In this document: positions 1 through 12,000 of the stretch, piece after piece
How positions within the stretch are numbered: position 1 is the stretch's first letter
How the letters are laid out: each line of letters begins with the position of its first letter
NCBI GenBank assembly: GCA_029204225.1
Contig: CM055095.1
Coordinates: 18,389,483 to 18,453,482 of the forward strand
DNA length: 64,000 nucleotides
Reading direction: 5' to 3'
Origin: Diphasiastrum complanatum
Taxonomy: Eukaryota; Streptophyta; Lycopodiopsida; Lycopodiales; Lycopodiaceae
Made by a program: the position numbers and the translations under genes
The notes under the pieces: generated by a model
Database searches by the model: none
The model's input: only the letters and a program-made list of their open reading frames with translations
What the model was told of the DNA's origin: nothing

Positions 1-354
1 TAGCTTGGTCCTTTTCCCTAAGTTAGCTTCCATGTGTGCTGACCTGCGTGTGGACTGTTATGCAGAAAAATCCGAAGTACCCGGACTTTAAACATAATAT
101 TACACATGAGCGTTTTTGGGTTAAAGGTTGGCTAAACATCCCCTGGGTTAAAGCTAGAGTGGCCACTATGGCATTGGGTCAAATACCGTCTGGTGGTGAA
201 TTGAGACCGCGGTATGGATTTAACCATTTACGGACTGTTGAGCTCTAAGGCTGAGAATAAAGGATGCCTTTGTTGTTGTTCTTCTATCAAAATCTCCAAG
301 GTGAAAAACTTTCTCATATTTCTTAGTAATCGTTATGTGAAATAATTACTCAGG
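1..354. other. 5' flank of the PPR gene
   Basis: No coding signal is recognised. A pyrimidine-poor AG acceptor-like sequence (TTACTCAG) lies directly before the ATG at 355, so a short upstream exon cannot be excluded. Such an exon could supply the organelle-targeting peptide that the annotated frame lacks. Confidence 0.3.
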
Positions 355-2712
355 ATGCCAAATTTCTTGGGTTATGTTGGGAATGTGAACCAACTATGTC
401 AAGAGGGACGGTTAAGAGAGGCGCTGCATATGGTGGAGCATATGACTCAGCAAAATATTCAAGCTCCAATCAACACCTATGCCTGCCTTTTGAAGGGGTG
501 CACGAGAAGGAAAGCCCTGGTGGAGGGCAAACGAGTGCATGCCATTATTGTCCAAATGGGACTTAATTCAAACATTTATCTAGGGAATACCCTTGTCAAC
601 ATGTATGCCAAGTGCGGTAGCGTGTTGGATGCACGACAAGTATTTGATTCAATGCCTGAACACAATGTGTTTTCATGGACTAATATCATTACAGCATATG
701 CCAATAACGGACAAGGTGAGGAGGCTATCAATCTTTTTCAGCGAATGCAACAGAGAGGCATACCACCAAACAAGGTTGCATTTGTTGTTGTCCTAAAAGC
801 TTGCGCAAGGATCCCTGCCCTGGAACAGGGCAAGCAGCTCCATTCGGACATCATTATAAGAGGCTTTGACTCAGATGTGATTGTAGGCAGCACCCTTGTT
901 GACATGTATGCAAGATTCGGGTGCATAGAGGATGCACGTCAAGTGTTCAACAACATGCATGATCGAGATGTGGTGTCCTGGAATGCGATGATTGCAGGAT
1001 ATGCACGGCATAGGCTTGGCAAGGAGGCCCTTAATCTGTATGAGCAAATGAAACAAGGTGGTGTGCAGTCCAACAATATCACCTATGTTCTTCTCCTAAA
1101 AGCATGTGCCAGCATTGCAGCTATAGAACAGGGCAAGCAGCTCCATTTAGACATGAGTAAAAGCGGCTTTGTGTCGGATGTGATTGTAGAAAATGCCCTT
1201 TTTGACATGTATGCAAAATGTGGATGCATAGAGCAAGCGAGGCAAGTGTTCGACAAAATGCATGAACGTAATGTGGTATCATGGACAGCGATGGTTGCAG
1301 GATATGCGGGGCAAGGGCTTGGCAAGGAGGCTCTTGCTCTGTATGAGCAAATGAAACAGGAAGGTGTGCAGCCCAACAATGTCACGTATGTTGTTCTCCT
1401 GAAAGCATGTGCCAGCACTGCAGCCTTGGAAGTGGGAAAGCAGCTCCATTCAGACATCATCAAAAGGGGCTTCGAGTCGGATGTGATTGTTGGGAGCACC
1501 CTTGTCGACATGTATGCAAAATGCATGTGCATAGAGAATGCTCGGCAGGTGTTCAACAGCATGCATGAAAGGAATGTTGTGTCATGGAATGCAATTATTT
1601 CAGGATATGCACAGCAAGGTCTTGGCAAGGAGGCTCTTGCCCTATATGAGCAAATGAAACAGGAAGGTCTGCAGCCTGACGTCGTCACATATTTGGTACT
1701 CCTGAAAGCATGTGCTAGAACTGCAGCCCTGGAATATGGCAAGCGGCTCCATTTAGACATCATCAAAAGTGGCTTTGAGTTGGATGTTAGTGCAGGGAAC
1801 ACTCTTATTGACATGTATGCCAAGTGTGGGCACATGGAGGATGCATGGAAGGTGTTCAACAACATCCAAGAACGCAATGTGGTGTCATGGACAGCAATAA
1901 TTGCAGCATATGCAGAGCGAGGGCTTGGCAAGGAGGCTCTTGCTCTGTATGAACAAATGAAACAGGAAGGTGTGCAACCCAACAAAGTCACATACATTGT
2001 TCTCCTGAAAGCATGTGCCAGCGTTGCAGCCCTGGAAGTGGGAAGACAGCTCCATTTGGACTTCATCAAAAGGGGCTATGAACTGGATGTGATTGTAGGG
2101 AGCACCCTTATTGACATGTACGCAAAATGTGTATGCATAGAGGATGCACGTCAGGTTTTCAGCAACATGCATGAACGGAATGTGGTGTCATGGACAGCAA
2201 TGATTGCAGGATATGCACAGCATGGACTTGCAAAAGAGGCTCTGAAACTTTTGGAACAAATGCAAAGGGAAAATATCAAGCCTAATGAGGTTACTTATCT
2301 CAGTGTTCTGTCGGCATGCAGCCATTCTGGCCTAGTAGATAAAGGTCATCATCTCTTTAATTCCATGTGTAAAGATCATGCTGTCACACCAACCATGGAT
2401 CACTATGCCTGTATGGTCGATCTTCTGGGCCGTGCAGGGTGCGTAGCTGATGCTGAGGACTTGATCAGGAAAATGCCAATCCAGCCTAATTCTGTGGTAT
2501 GGATGACTTTGCTCAGTGCCGCCAGAAACCATGGCCATGTGGAAATAGGAAAACGTGCCTTTGACTGTGTTATGAAATTGGAACCAGAAAATCCTGCAGC
2601 TTATGTGCTTCTATCAAACATCTATGCAGCCGCTGGTCAAAAGGATGAGTTAGCAAAGATAAGAAAAGAAATGAATGATGCAAGAGTGAAAAAAGTACCT
2701 GGGTGCAGCTAA
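355..2712 (+). CDS. PLS-class pentatricopeptide repeat protein, E-type (no DYW)
   Basis: PPR proteins bind single-stranded RNA in plastids or mitochondria. PLS-class members specify C-to-U editing sites. The 785-residue frame holds about six L-S-P rounds of roughly 101 residues each, marked by six V(V/F)SW(T/N) motifs, then the E1/E2 tail (HYACMVDLLGRAG ... YVLLSNIYAAAG). It stops at PGCS, exactly where a DYW domain normally follows (PGCSW). The first residues already read as repeat sequence, so no targeting peptide is visible; a leader exon may be missing. Reading residue 5 and the last residue of the S and P motifs gives, by the published PPR code, roughly Y-A-n-G-Y-n-Y-A-n-A-U-n-Y-A-n-A-A (n = L motif). 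The repeats are similar at DNA level with a 303-bp period. PLS-E proteins can act with a DYW protein supplied in trans, so the gene may be functional. Confidence 0.9.
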   Translation: MPNFLGYVGNVNQLCQEGRLREALHMVEHMTQQNIQAPINTYACLLKGCTRRKALVEGKRVHAIIVQMGLNSNIYLGNTLVNMYAKCGSVLDARQVFDSMPEHNVFSWTNIITAYANNGQGEEAINLFQRMQQRGIPPNKVAFVVVLKACARIPALEQGKQLHSDIIIRGFDSDVIVGSTLVDMYARFGCIEDARQVFNNMHDRDVVSWNAMIAGYARHRLGKEALNLYEQMKQGGVQSNNITYVLLLKACASIAAIEQGKQLHLDMSKSGFVSDVIVENALFDMYAKCGCIEQARQVFDKMHERNVVSWTAMVAGYAGQGLGKEALALYEQMKQEGVQPNNVTYVVLLKACASTAALEVGKQLHSDIIKRGFESDVIVGSTLVDMYAKCMCIENARQVFNSMHERNVVSWNAIISGYAQQGLGKEALALYEQMKQEGLQPDVVTYLVLLKACARTAALEYGKRLHLDIIKSGFELDVSAGNTLIDMYAKCGHMEDAWKVFNNIQERNVVSWTAIIAAYAERGLGKEALALYEQMKQEGVQPNKVTYIVLLKACASVAALEVGRQLHLDFIKRGYELDVIVGSTLIDMYAKCVCIEDARQVFSNMHERNVVSWTAMIAGYAQHGLAKEALKLLEQMQRENIKPNEVTYLSVLSACSHSGLVDKGHHLFNSMCKDHAVTPTMDHYACMVDLLGRAGCVADAEDLIRKMPIQPNSVVWMTLLSAARNHGHVEIGKRAFDCVMKLEPENPAAYVLLSNIYAAAGQKDELAKIRKEMNDARVKKVPGCS

Positions 2713-2997
2713 ATTAAAGCTGGCTGGCAACCAGGTACCATGGCGATTCAGGTCGCCTTGGATTGATTGGTGGGGTTGTGAGCTCTTGTGCTGCATGATG
2801 TGGAGGTTGAGAAAAGGAGAATATTTTGTGTGAACTCAGTGACAATCCAATCATTGCTTTTGGTCTCATCAGCTGGTCTCCTGGGACACCTACCTACATC
2901 TAGCACTCGGATATGTGGTTTGGAACTGGCTATTGAGCTAGTTGCAATTCTACTTCTCAAAAATTTTCCAATCTCCACAAGTTGCAAGAGCTCTTAG
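2713..2997 (+). pseudogene. Degenerate DYW deaminase-domain remnant 3' of the PPR frame
   Basis: After the PPR stop, the stop replaces the Trp of PGCSW and the next codon is Ile, as in intact genes. From about 2788, in the PPR frame, comes LHDVEVEKRR, matching the DYW-family LHDVEEEEK. Shifting frame downstream gives IIAFGLIS.SPGTP and then RICG, as in the family's AIAFGLIS.PPGTP and R(V/I)CGDCH. About half of the segment between PGCS and LHDVE is missing, and frameshifts and stops are present, so the deaminase is dead. The zinc-binding HxE and CxxC residues are not recoverable. A long 3' UTR carrying these relics is the alternative reading for an E-type gene. Confidence 0.7.
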
Positions 2998-5173
2998 CTG
3001 ATACTCAAGGTGTGTTGATGCCTGTAAACTATGTAGTGTATTTTTTGTTGCTGTGTATAAACTGCTAAGTGCCAGTTCTGAAAGTATCACAATGTGTAAT
3101 TTCACATTTTCACCCAGTTAAAAATGGGAAAAACGTTCCAAAAGGTTGGACAAATCTTCCAAAAGTTAAAGAAAAATGTCAAATTTAAGTGTTTTTGGAA
3201 TGGTATTCATGCTTGATAGTTTTTTCATTGGTAAACTGAAGAGAATACAAGCCAAATGGACATTCTCCATTGAAATGATGATGCATATTTGGGCAAGAAA
3301 GTTGCCTTTTGGATCCCATGTGCTTCACAAAACTTAATAAGATCTTTGGAAATACCTCCCGGATCTCAATACCTTGATCTTCTTGTTGATTTAGTTCTCT
3401 GTTGTGCAAGAAAAGTGACAATCTAAGTGTACTAGTTGAAAAGGCTTCTTGGATCTTGATGTAGATCTTGAATATTTGCAAAGCAATGTCTAAATACTCA
3501 ATAAGAAATTGAGGACATGTCACATATACCTTTTGTGAAGTGTTATAAAAAGTTAAGTAGACAAACTTATTCAAGTACTATTCCTAAATAGTCAAGATAG
3601 CCGCTAGGGATGTGTGCCCAACTTATCTTTCATTATTGAGCTAGGTGGCCCATAGGTGTCTGCTAACAATAAGGGGAGGACTTTTGGCGAGCTTTTTGAG
3701 GTGAGTTCTTTTTTCACTTGGAATGTGTTTCTCTAAAACTTTTGAAAACTCAACATGATCATTATTGAGATGCTATACCAAAACTGTGCTACTAGATTGA
3801 CTGCCATTGTCAAGAACCTAATACGACACCCAAATAGATGATATCAAATATTTTACCCATCAAACAGAAAGTACACAAATTCACATCAATTATCAAGTGT
3901 TTTGGATATCTCCAGAATACTACTAAGCTGATTTGTGCGCTCATGCACATGCCATTCTAGCTGAGAATCTCATGCATTCTTGGGTTTTGAAGGGTGCTCA
4001 TTACTTCATGTATCTGTTTGCCGGAAATCTGAGACTCCTCTGAGCTTTAAGTTGAAATACAAGCTATCTACACTAGAAATCTAAGAGCTATCTATTCAAG
4101 CTATGAATGAGTGCGCTGTGAACCTGCTGTCTGAGCCAATCCTCTTGAGATCCTCATTTCACTAGAGAAGGCTTTTTGTTGATAGCCATCCAAATCTGCT
4201 GAGTAGAAGTTACTTTACAACTTCATCTATCAAGCTGTGTATGTGGATGTCTTTTGGAAGCTTTTTCCAGTTTGAAAGGAAATTAAGAGCTAAAAGAGAG
4301 TCAAAGCGAGTGAAGAGAGTGTTATCAGAAAGGAAAAGTCTTGCACAATATTTCTAATTTGTTTAGTGCATGGTTTGGAATATGAGTATGAAGTTGTGTT
4401 CGAGTCTGAAAGGAGTGATCGTCAATCCAAAGAGAAATTTTTGTCAATACAAGAAGTAACATATCTAATTACAATGATCCCCTAGATCTATGACGAAAGT
4501 ACCATAGAGAGAAATCCTTAGAAATATATGAGATAGACCATGAGTGTCATGGCTTACATCTCTAGCCCTAGAAGGTATTGTCACGTCATCAAAATTGTTG
4601 GTTAGACAATAGTAGAATTGATAACTCTAGACATCACCATTGGTGTTGTGAGAACGGGTGATCTATATGAAATTGTAAAAGCCATCTATCTTGAGGTTTG
4701 GGGGTCCTCTTTCCAAATCACTCATTGTACACTTATAAATAAGTGATTAAGCCAATTTTGGAAGTGTATTAGCTTGTGGTAGTGTAGGCTAGTGACACTT
4801 GGCTTGATGCTAAAGGATTAGTGACATAGCACCTCTTGATCTCATTTGTCAATTTGGGCCAATCATATTGTGAGGTGCACCAAAATGGTCCAATCATTGT
4901 AAGAGGTGGCATGTAGGAGGTCCAATCAAAGTAAGAGTTGGTATTTCTAGAGGTCCAATCAATTTGCTTCATCTCCATTCTCTTGGATCTCGAGCTACTA
5001 TGAGTGGGAGTGAGGATGAGTCCATGCTTAGTTTTTTGTAGCAAGATTAAGGGATAGCAAGCTCCAACACTTAGTTTTTATCTTACATTCTCTCTCTACT
5101 CGAGAGCTCCATGTTGCATTCTCTCTCTACCCAAGAGCAAGCCAAATCTACACAAAGTTTGTCATGGAAAGTA
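2998..5173. other. Intergenic, no recognised gene
   Basis: Mostly A/T-rich single-copy-looking DNA. A 129-codon minus-strand frame (3185-3574) has no motif I recognise and no coding context. The part near 5080-5160 (CATTCTCTCTCTACTCGAGAG and a second similar copy) resembles sequence at about 41940-42010 inside a Copia LTR, so the right edge is probably LTR-derived. Confidence 0.3.
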
Positions 5174-5290
5174 TCTGATACCATGTGTATTTTTCACACG
5201 TGTGAGGACTTCTCAAACAATGTGAATGATCTCCTAACAGTGTGTGATTGCACATAGATCAATCTAGTTTTGGAGGGTGTAGTTGCGTCT
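5174..5290 (-). repeat. LTR fragment with reversed primer-binding site
   Basis: TCTGATACCA at 5174-5183 is the reverse complement of the initiator Met-tRNA site TGGTATCAGA, and the sequence to its right starts TGTG like an LTR edge. The following bases, including CACACGTGTG at 5195-5204 and GATCTCCTAA, align in reverse orientation with the LTR end at 42115-42206. It therefore points away from the plus-strand Copia that follows. The right limit is not defined. Confidence 0.4.
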
Positions 5291-5818
5291 CGATTTCTAT
5301 CATAGGGATTTTTGGATCAAGAGGGGTCTAAATCATCTTGATTGGATCCATACTGGTACTATACAGAATTCAATGCTCAGACACGTGTGAGATCAGCCCA
5401 CTTTGACTTAGTGGTGCATCTCCAAGGTTGATCCAAAATTGGAGTATGATAGTATTTGATCAAAAAACTCATATTCTAGCTTGCCAATCTTGTCTAGGTG
5501 CAATCTAGGTGTGATTTTGTGTCCAAAGCCACCTAGATTCATTCAAACCAAGTATATTTGAGTCTTTTGTGGTGTCTTTGAGCTCTTCACACGTGCCAAG
5601 AAGAAGGTGGATCAAAATCTTGTTGTGCTTCATTCTTGAAGTGGAGCTAGATCTAGATTTAGTAAGATTGCCATAGCTATTGAGATTGTACTCTCAAGGT
5701 TGTTGCAAGATCTCAACTTGGTTTTGGTTGGACACCATTATCAAAGCATCTTTTGAGAGAGAAGCAACATTTGTATCTGTTTTTTTAGTTCCATTACAAT
5801 TCAATTTCTCAAGAGATT
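5291..5818. other. Leader-like region before Copia gag
   Basis: No gene is seen. The position directly before a plus-strand gag suggests an untranslated leader or LTR remnant. No plus-strand primer-binding site could be found. Confidence 0.25.
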
Positions 5819-6451
5819 ATGGCATCCATGGGATCCTTTCTCTTGGAGCAAGGTGAGAGATTGAACACCTCCAACTATTCTATTTGGAAGGTGAGGATGG
5901 AATTAATTTTGATTCTCCAAGATGTGATGGATATTGTACTTGGAATTGAGGACGAGCCTCAAGTACTCCAAGAAGTACAAAGGTACAATATAAGGGCAAG
6001 AATAAATTTCTTCAATGAAGTATTGAGAGAGATTAGTGGTTGCACCTCGGCCAAAGAGGCTTGGGACACCCTCAAAGCCATTTATGAGGCCAAGAACACT
6101 TCTAGATTGCTCACTCTTAGGAACCAAATCTTCCAAAGTTATCAAAAGAGTGATGAGAGTGCCTCAAATTTTATCATGAGAGTAAAGGATCTTCATAGAG
6201 AGCTTGCATGCATAGGTGATCATCTTAAGCAAAGTGAATTAGTTCATGTCATCCTTAATGGATTGAAGGATGAGTTTGAAAACATTGTTCAATCCTATGC
6301 AATCAAGGAGGAGCTTCCAAGTTTGGAGGCACTTCAAGGAGTCCTCATTTTTGAAGAATGTAGGCAAGAGAACAAGCTCTTGAAATTCAACAAGCTTTCA
6401 TTGAAGGATGGTGGAGAGGACAAAGCTTTATTCACCAAGGACAAGCCATAG
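5819..6451 (+). pseudogene. Copia Gag, N-terminal part
   Basis: The 210-residue frame begins LLEQGERLNTSNYSIWKVRM, the Copia Gag opening, and carries CTSAKEAWDTLKAIYE and LTLRNQIFQ, typical of the UBN2/retrotran_gag_2 domain that assembles the particle. It ends early in a lysine-rich stretch. Coding traces continue to about 6530 and a frameshift falls inside the zinc knuckle (KCFF in one frame, CGKKGHYASNC in the next at 6580-6620). In an intact element this would be one polyprotein. Confidence 0.85.
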
Positions 6452-6573
6452 GGGAGGAGCAAAGGACGACAACAACATTTCAAGAAGGACAAGGACAAAG
6501 ACAAAGCCAAGGATGGAGATGAAGACCATTGATCTCAAACTTTAACATCTAATGGGAAATAGAAGAAGATTAA

Positions 6574-7287
6574 GTGCTTCTTTGTGGCAAGAAAGGCCAC
6601 TATGCCTCTAATTGCTTCAAAAAGAAGAACCAATTCAAGCAAGCTAACCTCACTAATGAAAAAGAGAGTGATGCTATTGAGAGTGATAGGGAGGATTCTC
6701 TTATGATGTCTAGTTTTTCTTCCTCTTCTTTCAAGAATGATGATTTGTGGTGGATTGATAGTGGGGCTAGTTCCCATATGTCTAGTTCCAAGAATTCATT
6801 TTCTAGTATCAAGCCTTATGAGGGTGCCAAAAAGTCTATCTATACTGCAAATGATGTTAAGAGTATTATTGAAGGAATATGGAGTATACCTTTGGATGTA
6901 GCATCATCAAAAAAATTGTGTCTCAAAGATGTGCTTTATGTGCCAAAACTAACAAAGAATCTCATTAGTGTTGGTCAATTGTTTGAAAATGGTCTTGATG
7001 TCAAGTTTGATATTGACACATGTATGATCAAGAGTGAGGATGAGGTGATAGCTAGAGGATCTAGATTTGGTAGACTCTACAAAATAGATTCTAGTGAGAG
7101 TACTAACATTTGTGATGTTGCCTACAAGACCAAGATCTCTCAAGAAGATTTGTGGCATAAGAGATTGGGCCATTCCAATTTCAAAGCCATGACATCCATG
7201 GTCAAAGATGGAAAAGTTATTGGATTGCCAAAGACTATATCAAAGGAGCTTTTACCTTGTGTAGCTTGTGCTATTGCTAAGTCTTAA
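6574..7287 (+). pseudogene. Copia zinc knuckle, aspartic protease and pre-integrase domain
   Basis: The frame holds the second half of the knuckle (CGKKGHYASNC), the protease active site WWIDSGASSHMS near residue 60, the DVLYVPKLTKNLISVGQ segment and the GAG-pre-integrase signature LWHKRLGHSNFKAM near residue 190. It stops just after CVACAIAKS, where the integrase zinc-binding region should continue. From about 7340 the sequence is unrelated to Copia. Confidence 0.85.
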
Positions 7288-7339
7288 TTGAGGCCTTTTC
7301 CAAGATCCAACATCAAGTCTCAACTTCCTTTTGAGCTAC

Positions 7340-7850
7340 TACTCGGGGCCTTGGCATTTTGCAAGTTTCTTTTTTGCCATGATTCAACAAAAAGATAGCA
7401 CATGGTGTGCTATCTTTTTTACGCTACTACTTCAATGTTTTTTATTAAGAATGTGATTTTGGTACATAGTTAAAAATGTATCAAAATACAAAAAATTCAA
7501 ATTCAAATTTTTTTTGCAGCCTCCAAACCTTCTTGTTTTTTTTTCTGGTTAGGCCGTGCATGCCAGCATGCTAGGTTTGGAGACTACATTTTTTTTTTTC
7601 GGGTTGTCAGACCGTACACTCGGCGTGCTAGGTTTGGAGGCTAATTTTATTTTTCCTCATTTCATATAGCACACCAGCATGCTATCTTTAAATGTTACAA
7701 CTTTTTTTTTTTGTGTTGTTTTACTTAGCACGTCGGCTTACTATGTTTGGAGAAATAATGTTTTTACTCAAAATTTGATTCTCAAATGTGTCAAAATAGC
7801 TTTTCTATTTTATAATTTACTCGGCTAGCACACCGGCATGCTAGTGAAAT
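7340..7850. repeat. Palindrome-rich insertion inside Copia fragment 1
   Basis: About 500 bp replaces the integrase. It repeats an imperfect palindrome of the form TAGCAC-NCCGGC-ATGCTA: a perfect 9-bp inverted repeat GATAGCACA/TGTGCTATC at 7394-7414, then versions near 7557-7575, 7612-7631, 7666-7685, 7725-7743 and 7824-7843. Several are followed by (A/G)GTTTGGAG and a T-rich run. AGCCTCCAAACC near 7519 is the inverse of GGTTTGGAGGCT near 7630. No ORF is present. Confidence 0.6.
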
Positions 7851-7971
7851 CGGGGTCAAGATCAAAGCAACTCATGGAGTTTCATCTATTATCAATCTTG
7901 ATGCTAATCAAGATGTTAAGGGATCGAGGCTTGAGGAGGAGCATCTTTAAGCTATTAGACCAAGAAGATCT

Positions 7972-8277
7972 ATGAGAGAGAGATTCAAACCAAGGAGGCT
8001 CACATATGTGGAGAAAGGCAAGCAAGTGGAGGATGGCACCTCATATCATGCATTTTTCATCTCTCATGATGAGCCAAGCAATGTCCAAGATGCACTCCAA
8101 TCAAAGGAGTGGTATAAAGCCATGTCGAAGGAGTATGAAGCCTTGATTTCTAATCACACTTGGGATCTCGTGGATCCACCCATCAACAAGCATGTTATTG
8201 GATGCAAATGGGTGTTTAGAGTGAAGTACAATTCAGGGTACAAGCAGCTCCAACTCCAGATGGAGATTTTTCTGTGA
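7972..8277 (+). pseudogene. Copia reverse transcriptase N-terminal fragment
   Basis: About 90 codons match the linker and first part of the RVT_2 domain: RRLTYVEKGKQ, then DEPSNVQDALQSKEWYKAMSKEYEALISNHTWDLVDPP (key words DEP..., W..AM..EY, NHTWDLVD) and CKWVFRVKYN. The match ends abruptly at about 8236, before the catalytic residues. The rest of the frame is unrelated. Confidence 0.8.
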
Positions 8278-9120
8278 AGTCAAAACCTCCAAAGGTGCAA
8301 AAGCCATCTGTTGCTGCATAGAGGAGTCAAATTTCATATGCATTCCTCCTCTTCTTTGGGATCGTCCGATTTTGTACATATTCGACAACATAAAATTTTT
8401 GCATTCGAGCTATATCTCGTCAATGGTGCGGCACTGTTTGACAACACTAATGACACAACACAAATTATGTCTCATTGTTCTATTCTTGGAGCAAAACATC
8501 AAAGGAGTCAAAGGGAGCCTAATGGCAATGCATGACGTATGGTCCTCAATTTTTGAGAGATATAACGAGAACACGACCCACTTGAGACAGGGCAATGTTT
8601 CAGTTCAAAGGTGAGCCAAACGATATAAGTGCCCGTGTGCACAACAAATTTAAGTTCCTGAAATTATGTTTTGGCGATAGTAAAAAATGCTCAAAAAATT
8701 ATGTGATGTGCAAGTCATCTCACAAAAAAAGAGCAAAGCATTGGAAAGGCATGAACATCATTGGTGAGTCCTTTTCTGCTCCGGATTGGTCAATGTGTTT
8801 ATATCAGCTATCTTATAGCCCCATTGCTAAATGTCGGTGGCCGAAACATTGTATCGATCGACACTCCAAAAAATACAAATCTTACTAAAGCTTATATGGA
8901 GAATATGAAATGTTTGGAATCTGGTTCAGATGGTCAACCTTCTGAAGAATTAGATGATTCCAATACCCGTGTTACATGTGATGTAGATATAGACTTAGAT
9001 ATTGAAGACATGTAGCATATTGGTGCTTGGCCCCGCCAATCAATGTAAATATTTTGTAATGGCCATTTGCCAATTCATGTATATATTTTGTAATACTTTT
9101 TATAAATAAAGATATCTTGC
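8278..9120 (+). pseudogene. Unrecognised decayed coding-like segment with possible 3' end
   Basis: Overlapping short frames run through this stretch. The best is the tail of 8761-9015, which ends in an acidic run (DVDIDLDIEDM) followed by a stop, A/T-rich sequence and AATAAA within TATAAATAAAG near 9105. That looks like the last exon and 3' UTR of a gene or DNA transposon. I cannot assign a family. It may be only chance frames. Confidence 0.25.
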
Positions 9121-10638
<1,518 letters not shown>

Positions 10639-11249
10639 TTACGACAGTATGAAGTCCTCACTTTTTAGAGGATAAATCCAACAATATTTACTAAAGTCAT
10701 CAATGCAAGTTACAAACATCTTTGCTCCTCCATTACTCAAAGCACTAGTACAATGCACATCCAAATGTACTAAATGGAAAGGCATCTTAGATCTTGAGCT
10801 AGATCTAGAATAAAACAACCTATGTGACTTTGACATTGAACAAAGCTCACCAACTTGATTCTTTGTCTTCAAACCACCATGGTTAGAAACAACATATCCA
10901 AAAAGTTTGTAGAGCTCACCTTGTCTCTTGCCCTTGACAATCAAGGTTCCATTCCTTTTGATCAAGCAAGAATCACCAACAAACTCCACCTTAAGACCCT
11001 TGTCAAAAGCATGTGACTGACACTAAGAAGGTTATTAGTGATGATTGGAATGAACAAAACATTCTTTATATTCACATTCCTATTAGTAGAGAGAGAAATA
11101 TGAATTGTGACAATCAATTTGATTGCATATCCATCATCATTGGCCATGTAGATCACCTTCTTGTCACCTTCAAATGCCACCAATGATGAGTAATACTCCT
11201 TCCACCAATGATCAATATCTCCATGATTAGCCAACAAGCAAGAAGACAT
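10639..11249 (-). pseudogene. Copia protease/pre-integrase/integrase remnant
   Basis: The right-hand frame (10962-11249) keeps the post-protease part: HWWKEYYSSL, where DSGASSHM should stand, then FEGDKKVIYMANDD and NVLFIPIITNNLLSVSHM. The left-hand frame (10639-10989) keeps RQGELYKLFG, an integrase zinc-region remnant ending LCSMSKSHRLFYSRSSSRSK and the integrase opening HLVHLDVHC ... GGAKMFVTCIDDFSKYCWIYPL. The catalytic DDE core beyond this is missing. The protease active-site Asp is not recognisable. Confidence 0.8.
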
Positions 11250-11799
11250 AACAAAAGATTCAATTGAATTTTGTTAATCAACACCATTCTCATCTACAGT
11301 TAGATTGCTTTGCTTCTCACTTTGATCTCTTTTCTTCTTGAAGCAATCACTAGAAAAATCTCCTTTGACTCCACAACAGAAAGATTTTAGCTTTGATCTA
11401 TCTTTTTTCTTTCCAACAAAAGTAGAAGGCTCACATTCATCTTGCCCTTTAGACCATTTGCATTTGCCCTTGCTCTTGAATTTGCCTCTTGATAAAATAG
11501 CTTCCTCTTCTCCAACTTGAGATGTAGAAGATGATCCTCCTCTTGCTTGGAGTCTTGACCCACCAAGACCTCTTACAAGTCCTCCATGCTTGGTAAGGTC
11601 TTTTGAATAGCAAAACTTTGCACCAAGTTAGCATGTTCATCCAATAAGCCATTAAGTACTACTTGCACAAGCTCAACATCCTTAATACTTTCTCCCATGC
11701 ATGCTAATTCATCATTCAAAGCTTTAACTTCAAAAAAAAGAAAAACATGAGCACTTGCATTCTTCTTTTGAAGACATTGAAAGATTTTCCTCCTAAAGG

Positions 11800-12000
11800 T
11801 TAGGACCCTTGTTGTAGACTCAAAACTTCATTAGAGACATTCATCTTGATATAGTAAAGAGCCATTCTAGCTCTTTTCTTGTACCTTTGGACTTCTTGAA
11901 GCACTTGTGGCTCCTCCTCAAGTCCAAGGACAATATCCATTACATCTTGGAGGATTAGAATTGACTCCATCCTTGTTGGCTTGGATGTTGATGCCAATTG
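11800..12000 (-). pseudogene. Copia Gag fragment
   Basis: About 65 codons of Gag are recognisable (MESILILQDVMDIVLG, EEEPQVLQEVQRYKKRARMALYYIKMNVSNEVL). The extreme N-terminus is replaced by unrelated sequence and the frame breaks after NEVL. Confidence 0.8.

Larger units (their letters stand above)
5819..8277 (+). mobile_element. Ty1/Copia fragment 1 (gag, protease, part of RT; integrase lost)
   Basis: Order on the plus strand is gag, zinc knuckle, protease, pre-integrase, an unrelated palindrome-rich block at about 7340-7850, then the start of reverse transcriptase. The integrase core and most of RT are absent, and no matching LTR pair is visible. The gag is of the same type as the minus-strand relics at 10.6-12.1 and 46.2-47.5 kb (shared EEPQVLQEVQ wording). 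Confidence 0.85.

Noticed and set aside
36-248. 70-codon frame upstream of the PPR gene
   Set aside because: No motif, and no evidence that it is a leader exon of the PPR gene.
1083-2069. 328-codon open frame on the minus strand under the PPR gene
   Set aside because: It is a shadow of the repeated PPR blocks; its own repeats mirror the 303-bp period and it has no independent motif.
2788-2997. 69-codon frame as an independent small protein
   Set aside because: Its start and pieces in shifted frames match a decayed DYW domain, so it is annotated as a remnant.
7394-7850. CRISPR-like array reading of the spaced palindromes
   Set aside because: Unit spacing and sequence are irregular, the context is a plant retroelement, and no cas-like gene exists.
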